From: Caulobacter sp.
Lineage (GTDB): Bacteria > Pseudomonadota > Alphaproteobacteria > Caulobacterales > Caulobacteraceae
Length of the DNA: 64,000 nucleotides
Assembly: GCF_017744445.1 (NCBI RefSeq)
Contig: NZ_JAGIBH010000006.1
Span: 312,536 to 376,535, forward strand
Reading direction: 5' to 3'
Position numbers and translations under genes: made by a program. The notes under the pieces were generated by a model. It saw only the letters and a list, made by a program, of their open reading frames with translations, had not been told where the DNA came from and did not search any database. Numbering within the stretch: position 1 is the stretch's first letter; every line of letters begins with the position of its first letter. Positions 18,729 through 25,831 of the stretch are shown here, piece after piece.

Positions 18729-20522
18729 CTATTCGGCGACGAAATCGGCCAGGGCCTCGGCCATGTTGGCCATGGCCTCTTCCCAGTGGCCGTACTGCTG
18801 CGTGACGAAACAGCGCACGCTCGGATACCAGGGGTAATAGTCGGTGCCCAGGCGGGTCCACGAGGCGGCGCCGGTCAGCATGAAGCTGGTCGTCCCGACC
18901 GCGCCGGCCAGGTTCATGGTGGCGTTCGAATAACCGACCACCAGATCAACGGCGGCGCACAGGGCCATGACGTCGTCCAGGTCCTTCTTCAGGTCGATGC
19001 CCGGCGGCTGCCAGATTTCGATGCCGAAGGTCTCCTTGGCGAAGGCGATTTCCTTCTCGCAGTCGCCGTACTGCAGGTTGACGAAGGTGACGCCGGGCGT
19101 CTTCAGCACCGGTTCCCACACCTCGAAGGCCGAGAACTGGCGGGCGCGTTCCGAGGTCAGGTTGGCGCTCTTCCACAGCATGCCGACCTTGGGCGAGGGG
19201 CCGAGTTTTTCGAGTTCGCCCTTCCAGTGGGCGACGCGTTCGGGATCGGGCGTCAGATAGGCGCGGCGGTCCGGGAACGACTCGACCGTGGGGCGCAGGC
19301 TGGGCAGGAAGTCGCCCATGGCCGCCCAGTAGTCGATCTGGCTGTAGTCGGTGATCTCCGGGAAGGTGCGCCACACGCGGCCTTCATACTGCACGGTGCG
19401 GTGCCGAGTGACCTCGATGTCGGGGTAAGAGCGCTGGAACAGCGGGATCAGGCGCGGTTCGACCCCCAGGGTCAGCTTGCCCTCAGGACCCAGCAGGGCC
19501 CGAGTGTCGGCCAGCATGTTGGCCAGCATGACCTCGTCGCCCAAGCCCTGTTCGGCGCTGAGCAGCAGGTGCTTGCCGTTCAAGTCCTGGCCGGACCAGC
19601 GCGCGCCGCCGACATAGAACAGCGGCGCGTCGGTCAGTTCGCGCGAGAAACGCGCTTCATAGGCTTTCCACCCTTCCTCCAGTCGGCCCTGGGCCAGCAG
19701 CAAGGTGGAGTAGGCGAACTCCATGATCGCGTGATCGTGCGGCGTGCCGGGGCGTTTCAGCGCCTCCAGGCAGTCGGTCAGGGCGCCCTCGACGTCGCCC
19801 ATGTCGGACTTGGCGAAGGCGCGGTTGTGCAGGGCCTTGCTGTACTGAGCGTCCAGGCGCAGGGCTTCGTCAAAGAAGACGATCGAGCCGGCGGCGTCGC
19901 CGGTGTTGCAGATCACCGTGCCCAGGGTGTTCCACAGCGCGGGGCTTTCGGGGTGAGTCCCGATGGCGGCTTTCAGCACATCGATCGCCTCGCTCTCTCG
20001 ATTCAGCTCTCGCAGCGCGGAGGCCAGGTTGTTGGCGGCTTCCAGGTCGTTGGGGCGGGAAAGGCGGAAGTGGCCGAAGAAGCCGGCCGCCAGTTCGGGC
20101 ATGCCGATTCGCAGGGCCAGGCGACCCAGGTCCCCGGCGACCGAGCCATGGTCGGTCAGCAGGGCCAGCGCCGCCTCGTACGCGCGCAGCGAAGAGGCGT
20201 AGTCGCCCTTTTTCTCGCGCGCGATGGCCAGGACGTGCCAGGCCAGGCCCAGCCGGTCGTCGGTCGCCAACAGCTTCAAGGCCAGCTTGTCGGCCTTGTC
20301 GAACTCCTGCTGGTGCACCGCCTGGATGGCGCGGTTCAGAAGTTTGCTGTTCTCGGCATTCTTAACATCCTGGGTGGCGCGCTTGAGGCGCTCCAGGGCT
20401 TCGTTGGACGCCGAATCGCCGATGGCGGTGTTCATCTGCCCGGCGTGGATCGGCCCAGCCCCGACTACGTCGGCCTGTGCGAGGGCGCTGGCGGACATTT
20501 CGAGGGCGCGTTTACGGGACAT
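18729..20522 (-). CDS. flmG: TPR-domain flagellin glycosyltransferase FlmG
   Basis: 597 aa with N-terminal TPRs and C-terminal glycosyltransferase-like domain (GQDLNGKHLLLSAEQGLGDEVMLANML); next to flbT/flaF. Confidence 0.85.
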   Translation of the reverse strand: MSRKRALEMSASALAQADVVGAGPIHAGQMNTAIGDSASNEALERLKRATQDVKNAENSKLLNRAIQAVHQQEFDKADKLALKLLATDDRLGLAWHVLAIAREKKGDYASSLRAYEAALALLTDHGSVAGDLGRLALRIGMPELAAGFFGHFRLSRPNDLEAANNLASALRELNRESEAIDVLKAAIGTHPESPALWNTLGTVICNTGDAAGSIVFFDEALRLDAQYSKALHNRAFAKSDMGDVEGALTDCLEALKRPGTPHDHAIMEFAYSTLLLAQGRLEEGWKAYEARFSRELTDAPLFYVGGARWSGQDLNGKHLLLSAEQGLGDEVMLANMLADTRALLGPEGKLTLGVEPRLIPLFQRSYPDIEVTRHRTVQYEGRVWRTFPEITDYSQIDYWAAMGDFLPSLRPTVESFPDRRAYLTPDPERVAHWKGELEKLGPSPKVGMLWKSANLTSERARQFSAFEVWEPVLKTPGVTFVNLQYGDCEKEIAFAKETFGIEIWQPPGIDLKKDLDDVMALCAAVDLVVGYSNATMNLAGAVGTTSFMLTGAASWTRLGTDYYPWYPSVRCFVTQQYGHWEEAMANMAEALADFVAE

Positions 20523-20545
20523 GGAGGCAAACCTTACGCTTGGCG

Positions 20546-20560
20546 TTAACCATGTTTTGA
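20546..20560. promoter_or_regulatory. CtrA-like box TTAA-CCATGTT-TTGA
   Basis: One mismatch to TTAA-N7-TTAA in the flmG/flbT divergent intergenic region. Confidence 0.5.
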
Positions 20561-20570
20561 GGCGCTATGC

Positions 20571-20585
20571 TTAATCGAGTCCTAA
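20571..20585. promoter_or_regulatory. CtrA-like box TTAA-TCGAGTC-CTAA with internal GANTC (CcrM) site
   Basis: One mismatch to TTAA-N7-TTAA; GAGTC at 20577-20581. Confidence 0.5.
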
Positions 20586-20718
20586 GCTGCGTCTCACGGT
20601 CGCAAGGGCGATCATGGGGCGGCAAGACAGCGTTAACACGTGCGCGTCTAGCTTTCCGCTCGAACCGTCGACATCGGCGGATTCCGGGCGAAGCGACGTC
20701 AACAAAGGAGCGGCCTTA

Positions 20719-21144
20719 GTGCCTTTGAAGCTGTCGCTGAAGCCCGGCGAGAAGTTCGTCCTCAACGGCGCCGTGGTCCAGAACGGGGATCGGCGCGGTG
20801 TTCTGGTTCTCCAGAACAAGGCCTCCGTCCTTCGCGAGAAGGACATCATGCAGCCGGACCAGGTCACGACGCCTTCGCGTCGGATCTATTTCCCGGTAAT
20901 GATGATGTACCTGGAGGAGGGCAGCGCCGAGAAGTTTTATGAGGAATTCGCTACTCGCCTTAACGATTTTATGGGTGTTGTGCGTAATCCTGCGGTCCTT
21001 CAGGACTGCATCGCCATTTCGAAGCACGTGATGGCGCGTGAGTACTACAAGGCTCTGATGTTGAGCCGTAAGTTGATTGAATACGAAGACGAGAGGTTGG
21101 GGCATGTCTCTTCGGGCGTATCAGCAGGCGGCGACGCGGGCTGA
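20719..21144 (+). CDS. flbT: Flagellin mRNA post-transcriptional regulator FlbT
   Basis: [46 protein letters not shown] start. Confidence 0.95.
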   Translation: MPLKLSLKPGEKFVLNGAVVQNGDRRGVLVLQNKASVLREKDIMQPDQVTTPSRRIYFPVMMMYLEEGSAEKFYEEFATRLNDFMGVVRNPAVLQDCIAISKHVMAREYYKALMLSRKLIEYEDERLGHVSSGVSAGGDAG

Positions 21145-21466
21145 GAATCCCCGTGAAATGGAGTACCGCCTGTTCGGGCAGGTGACGCGCGCCCTTATGG
21201 ACGCGTCCCAGGCCCCGGTGGACGACATTGCCACGCGGATCGACGCATTGGATTGGAATCGCAAGGTCTGGTCGGCCTTGGCGACCGACTGCGCCTTGCC
21301 CGAAAACCAGCTGCCGATGCAGCTGCGCGCCAGCATCATCTCGCTGAGCCTTTGGGTCGGCCGTCACTCCAGCGCCGTGATGCGCAAGGAGGAAGAGTTC
21401 GAGCCGCTGATCGAGATCAACCGCATGATCATGCAGGGCCTGTCGGGACGCGCCGACGCCGCCTGA
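21104..21466 (+). CDS. flaF: Flagellar biosynthesis regulator FlaF
   Basis: [31 protein letters not shown]; 41-nt overlap with flbT. Confidence 0.93.
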   Translation: MSLRAYQQAATRAENPREMEYRLFGQVTRALMDASQAPVDDIATRIDALDWNRKVWSALATDCALPENQLPMQLRASIISLSLWVGRHSSAVMRKEEEFEPLIEINRMIMQGLSGRADAA

Positions 21467-21520
21467 TTCTTCGGTTTTCGCAAGACTGAACGTCTTGCCT
21501 ACCAGCTCCGGAAAAACCTG

Positions 21521-21560
21521 CCGCCCGGCGAATGTTGCATTCGCCGGGCGGTTTCGTTTT
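21521..21560 (+). terminator. Rho-independent terminator after flaF
   Basis: CCGCCCGGCGAATG-TTG-CATTCGCCGGGCGG + TTTCGTTTT. Confidence 0.85.
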
Positions 21561-21628
21561 GCCCCTGGCTGATTCAATAATTTCAATAAAACCAGTATCT
21601 TACGCGATGGCGCCGAACGCGGTTCGGT

Positions 21629-21643
21629 TGGCCCGCCGCTTGC
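21629..21643 (+). promoter_or_regulatory. Sigma54 (-24/-12) promoter TGGCCCGCCGCTTGC
   Basis: Fits TGGC-N7-TTGC with GG/GC spacing; upstream of fljL. Confidence 0.85.
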
Positions 21644-21714
21644 GATGGTTCACGCGGGCAAAACGCCCGCCCGGCAATACGCCGGACAAATCCCACCAAA
21701 ACGGTAGGTATCAA

Positions 21715-22539
21715 ATGCTGAATTCGATCAACACGAATCCGGGCGCGATGATCGCGCTCCAAAACCTGAACTCGACCAACACGGAGCTCGCCACCACCCA
21801 GAGCCGTATCAACACCGGCAAGAAGGTCGGAAGCGCTAAGGACAACGGCGCGATCTGGTCGATGGCCAAGATGCAGACTGCGAGCGCCAGCTCGTTGAAT
21901 GCCGTGAAAGACTCGCTCTCTCGCGGTCAGTCGACGATCGACGTTGCTCTCGCGGCCGGCGATACCATCACCGATCTGATCTCGAAGATGAAGGAAAAGG
22001 TTCTCGCCGCTTCCGACACTTCGCTGAACACCGCCTCGTTCAACGCCCTGAAGGCTGACTTCGTCTCGCTCCGCGACCAGATCCAAAAGGCCGCGGACAA
22101 TGCGAAGTTTAACGGCGTGAGCCTCGCTGACGGCAAGACCGCTCAGCTGGCTTTCCTGGCCAATTCGGACGGTGGCACCTTCACGGTCGCCGCCCAAGAT
22201 TTGAGCCTCGCAGGCCTTGGCCTGACGTCTGCCAACACGAACTTCACGACCGCCGCCGAAGCCAAGTCGCTCATCACGAACCTGACCTCGGCGTTGCAAA
22301 CGGCAACGAACAAACTGTCTTCCCTGGGCACTGCCTCGACCGGTCTGGATACTCACCTGACCTTCGTGGGCAAGCTGCAGGACAGCCTGGACGCCGGCGT
22401 GGGCAACCTCGTCGATGCGGATCTGGCGAAAGAAAGCGCCAAGCTGCAGTCGCTGCAAACCAAGCAGCAACTGGGCGTGCAGGCTCTCTCGATCGCGAAC
22501 CAGACGCCGCAGTCGATCCTGTCGCTGTTCAAGGGGTGA
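21715..22539 (+). CDS. fljL: Flagellin FljL-like
   Basis: [38 protein letters not shown]...[11 protein letters not shown]; paralog and position match. Confidence 0.85.
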   Translation: MLNSINTNPGAMIALQNLNSTNTELATTQSRINTGKKVGSAKDNGAIWSMAKMQTASASSLNAVKDSLSRGQSTIDVALAAGDTITDLISKMKEKVLAASDTSLNTASFNALKADFVSLRDQIQKAADNAKFNGVSLADGKTAQLAFLANSDGGTFTVAAQDLSLAGLGLTSANTNFTTAAEAKSLITNLTSALQTATNKLSSLGTASTGLDTHLTFVGKLQDSLDAGVGNLVDADLAKESAKLQSLQTKQQLGVQALSIANQTPQSILSLFKG

Positions 22540-22548
22540 GCCCGATAC

Positions 22549-22585
22549 GCCGGGCGGCCGTCAAAAGCCGCCCGGCGCCTCTTTC
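22549..22585 (+). terminator. Terminator hairpin after fljL
   Basis: GCCGGGCGGC-loop-GCCGCCCGGC followed by CTCTTTCC. Confidence 0.75.
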
Positions 22586-22631
22586 CTGCTGGGTGCGCAT
22601 TATGTGCCCGGCAACAATTGCCTATGTCGAA

Positions 22632-22660
22632 AGCCTCCCGGCAAAAATTGCCGGGAGGCT
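22632..22660. repeat. Perfect 13-bp inverted repeat AGCCTCCCGGCAA-AAA-TTGCCGGGAGGCT
   Basis: Read directly from sequence in the fljL-fljK intergenic region, ~70 bp upstream of the fljK sigma54 promoter. Confidence 0.9.
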
Positions 22661-22728
22661 TCGTCGTTAATGGATCTATAACGCAGTAATTTCAGTTATT
22701 TAGCCAGATTGTCGCGGCTCGGCAGAAT

Positions 22729-22743
22729 TGGCCCGGCAATTGC
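22729..22743 (+). promoter_or_regulatory. Sigma54 (-24/-12) promoter TGGCCCGGCAATTGC
   Basis: Fits TGGC-N7-TTGC; upstream of fljK. Confidence 0.9.
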
Positions 22744-22815
22744 TACAGACCTTTTCGAGCAAAACGCTCCCGGCAGCCAAAATGGCGTCGGATACCTTGA
22801 AAAGGATCTACTCGT

Positions 22816-23640
22816 ATGCCGCTGAACAGCATCAATACGAACGCGGGCGCCATGATCGCCCTGCAAAACCTGAACACGACGAACAGCGAGCTTCAGGTTA
22901 CCCAACAGCGCATCAACACCGGTAAGAAGGTGGGCAGCGCCAAGGACAACGGCGCCATCTGGGCCATGTCCAAGAACCAATCGGCCACGGCCTCGTCGCT
23001 GAACGCCGTCAAGGACTCGCTGCAACGCGGTCAATCCACCATCGACGTGGCGCTCGCCGCCGGTGACACCATCACCGACCTGCTCGGCAAGATGAAGGAA
23101 AAGGCCCTGGCCGCTTCCGACACCTCGCTGAACACCGCCTCGTTCAACGCCCTGAACGCCGACTTCGTCTCGCTGCGCGACCAGATCTCGAAGGCCGCCG
23201 CGAACGCCAAGTTCAACGGCATCAGCATCGCTGACGGCACCACCAACAGCCTGACCTTCCTGGCCAACACCGATGGTTCGGGCTTCACGGTCAAGGCGCA
23301 GTCCCTGACCCTGGCCGGCCTGGGTCTGGACTCCGTCGTCCCGGCCTTCACGACGGCCAGCGCGGCCAAGGCGATGATCGCTGAGATCGACACCGCCATC
23401 GGCACCGCCACCAACAAGCTGGCGACCCTGGGTACGTCTTCGACGGGCCTGGACACCCACCTGACCTTCGTCGGCAAGCTGCAAGACAGCCTGGACGCCG
23501 GCGTCGGCAACCTGGTGGACGCGGACCTGGCCAAGGAAAGCGCCAAGCTGCAGTCGCTGCAAACCAAGCAACAACTCGGCGTGCAGGCGCTGTCGATCGC
23601 GAACCAGTCGTCGTCGTCGATCCTGAGCCTGTTCCGCTAA
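22816..23640 (+). CDS. fljK: Flagellin FljK-like
   Basis: [40 protein letters not shown]...ILSLFR. Confidence 0.85.
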   Translation: MPLNSINTNAGAMIALQNLNTTNSELQVTQQRINTGKKVGSAKDNGAIWAMSKNQSATASSLNAVKDSLQRGQSTIDVALAAGDTITDLLGKMKEKALAASDTSLNTASFNALNADFVSLRDQISKAAANAKFNGISIADGTTNSLTFLANTDGSGFTVKAQSLTLAGLGLDSVVPAFTTASAAKAMIAEIDTAIGTATNKLATLGTSSTGLDTHLTFVGKLQDSLDAGVGNLVDADLAKESAKLQSLQTKQQLGVQALSIANQSSSSILSLFR

Positions 23641-23753
23641 CGAACGGGAGGGGGCGGGTCCTGGTGGCCCGCCTCCATCTTTCGTCCCGCTTAGTCAGAA
23701 GCGTTTTTCCAAACCAAAGAGGAGGGGCCGACTAACGCGTCGGCAAATAGAAA

Positions 23754-24110
23754 ATGGAACCAAAAGCCGCATTGTCGGCCATCAGAGACTTCATCGCTCC
23801 CGTTTCTCCCGCCAACGCCCCGGACCCGTCCGAGGGCGCGAACGTCGTTTCGGGGCAAGCTCAGGCGGCCGCGCCGCAACAGGTCCACGAGACCGAAAAG
23901 GCCGAGAAGGCCAAGCCGGTCGACGATGGTCCCCAGCCGGGCGACCTGCGTCTGGTGATCGAGCAGGATGATGACTCGGGCGACTACATCTACAAGACCG
24001 TCGATCGTCGTACGGGCGAAACGCTGAATCAGTATCCGCGAGAGCAGATCCTGAAGCTGCGCGAAGAGGCCCACTACGCTTCGGGCGACGTCTTCGACGG
24101 CCAGGCCTAG
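23754..24110 (+). CDS. flaG: FlaG family flagellar protein
   Basis: DLRLVIEQDDDSGDYIYKTVDRRTGETLNQYPREQILKLRE. Confidence 0.85.
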   Translation: MEPKAALSAIRDFIAPVSPANAPDPSEGANVVSGQAQAAAPQQVHETEKAEKAKPVDDGPQPGDLRLVIEQDDDSGDYIYKTVDRRTGETLNQYPREQILKLREEAHYASGDVFDGQA

Positions 24111-24301
24111 AAGCGCACGCGCTGAAGGCGGACTCGATCGGGAGAAGGGTGGGTGCGACCGCGGGCCGCACCGGTAAATAGATATGGTTTATGCGCGTTA
24201 ACCATAATCTTACCTTCTGAACCCAACTTGGGCGGCGAGTAGATCGCTCGCCGAATCGCGCGCGGTCGCAACCAACGGCAAAAGCCAGTCGGAGGCCGCG
24301 C

Positions 24302-25138
24302 ATGACGCTGAGCGTCAACACGAACCAGCCCGCGCTGATCGCGCTGCAGAACCTGAATCGCACCAACGATCAGATGCAGGCGACGCAAACCCGCATCAAC
24401 ACGGGCGAGCAGATCTCGACCGCCAAGGACAACGCGGCCATCTGGTCGATCGCCCAGGAACAGCGCGCCGACATGAGCGCGCTGGGCGCGGTCAAGATGA
24501 GCCTGGACCGCGCGACCTCGATCGCCGACGTGGCCCTGGCCGCGGGTGAGTCGGTCTCGGACCTCCTGAAGCTGATGCGCGAGAAGGTGGTGGCCGCCAA
24601 GGACACCTCGCTGACCTCGACCTCGCTGCAATCGCTGAATGCCGATTTCCAGGGCCTGCTGAAGAACCTGCAGCAGGTGATCAGCAGCGCCGTGTTCGAC
24701 GGCGCCAATCTGCTGGACGGCAGCCAGGCGGCCGACATGACCTTCCTGGCCGACGCCGATGCGGCCCAGGCCATCACGCTGAGCCTGCAGAACCTGACGA
24801 TGGGCGGCGGGATCAACGCCCTGGCCCCGACCGACGACATCCTGAACTCGGCCAACGCCACGTCCGTCCTGACGCGCCTCGACTCGACGATGAGCGCGAT
24901 CAACCAGGCCGTCGGCAACATCGGCACCCAGTCCAAGCAGATCGACGCCCACAACAGCTTCGTCTCCAAGCTGACCGACGTGCTGGAAACCGGCGTCGGC
25001 AATCTGGTCGATGCGGATCTGGCCAAGGAAAGCGCTCGCTTGCAGGCCTTGCAGGTCAAGCAGCAGCTGGGCGCCCAGGCCCTGTCGATCGCCAACGGCG
25101 CGCCGCAGATCATCCTGTCGCTGTTCAAGGGCGGCTAA
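24302..25138 (+). CDS. fljJ: Flagellin FljJ-like
   Basis: MTLSVNTNQPALIALQNLNRTNDQMQATQTRINTG...LGAQALSIANGAPQIILSLFKGG. Confidence 0.8.
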   Translation: MTLSVNTNQPALIALQNLNRTNDQMQATQTRINTGEQISTAKDNAAIWSIAQEQRADMSALGAVKMSLDRATSIADVALAAGESVSDLLKLMREKVVAAKDTSLTSTSLQSLNADFQGLLKNLQQVISSAVFDGANLLDGSQAADMTFLADADAAQAITLSLQNLTMGGGINALAPTDDILNSANATSVLTRLDSTMSAINQAVGNIGTQSKQIDAHNSFVSKLTDVLETGVGNLVDADLAKESARLQALQVKQQLGAQALSIANGAPQIILSLFKGG

Positions 25139-25203
25139 GGCTAGGTCCATGAGCGTCGCCGGGCTAAGCTTCCCTGGGGTTTGCTTGGGATTCGGCGACG
25201 CGC

Positions 25204-25758
25204 ATGATCGAACTGCGAGACTTGCGGGACGAGGACGAGGCCGTTCTCTTTCAGTGGCGCTCCGAGCCCGAGGTCGATCGCTGGATGTCGGACGCCGACC
25301 TGCCCAGCCACGAGGCGCACGCCGCCTGGTTCCAGGCGCTGCGCACCGATCCCGACATGCGAGGCTGGATGATCACGCGTGGCGGCGTGCCGATGGGCCT
25401 GCTCACCTTGACCGGCCTCAACAGCCATCATCGCCGCGCCAGCTGGAACTGGTTCCTGGGCTCGGCCGAGGCGCGGGGCAGGGGCGTGGGCCGCGCCGCC
25501 CAGGTGCTGGGGCTGGACCGCGCCTTCGGCGAGCTGGGCCTGCACAAGGTGTTCGCCGAGGTGATGGCCGACAACGACGCGGCCCTGAAGGCCCAGTCGG
25601 CCGCCGGTTTCCGCCGCGAGGGCTATCTGCGGGGGCACGTCCTGAAGGATGGCCAGCCGCGCGACGTGGTGCTGCTGGGCATCCTGGCCGACGAGTGGCG
25701 AGAGCTGCGCGACGACGCTCGCAGGGCCTTGTCGGACGCCAACCTTATCGCCGCTTAA
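25204..25758 (+). CDS. GNAT N-acetyltransferase within the flagellin locus
   Basis: MIELRDLRDEDEAVLFQWRSEPEVDRWMSD...GRGVGRAAQVLGLDRAF. Confidence 0.85.
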   Translation: MIELRDLRDEDEAVLFQWRSEPEVDRWMSDADLPSHEAHAAWFQALRTDPDMRGWMITRGGVPMGLLTLTGLNSHHRRASWNWFLGSAEARGRGVGRAAQVLGLDRAFGELGLHKVFAEVMADNDAALKAQSAAGFRREGYLRGHVLKDGQPRDVVLLGILADEWRELRDDARRALSDANLIAA

Positions 25759-25831
25759 CCCAAGGTCTTAACGAGTCGTCAGCGAACCTCTGGCACAGGT
25801 ACCAGCGGGGGATTTTGAGTCCCGCACAGGA

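Noticed and set aside
23640-23753. Sigma54 promoter TGGCCCGCCTCCATC upstream of flaG
   Set aside because: Has the -24 element but no -12 GC at the required spacing.
25759-25778. CtrA site TTAACCCAAGGTCTTAA upstream of flaEY
   Set aside because: Half-sites are separated by 9 nt, not 7; does not fit the consensus.
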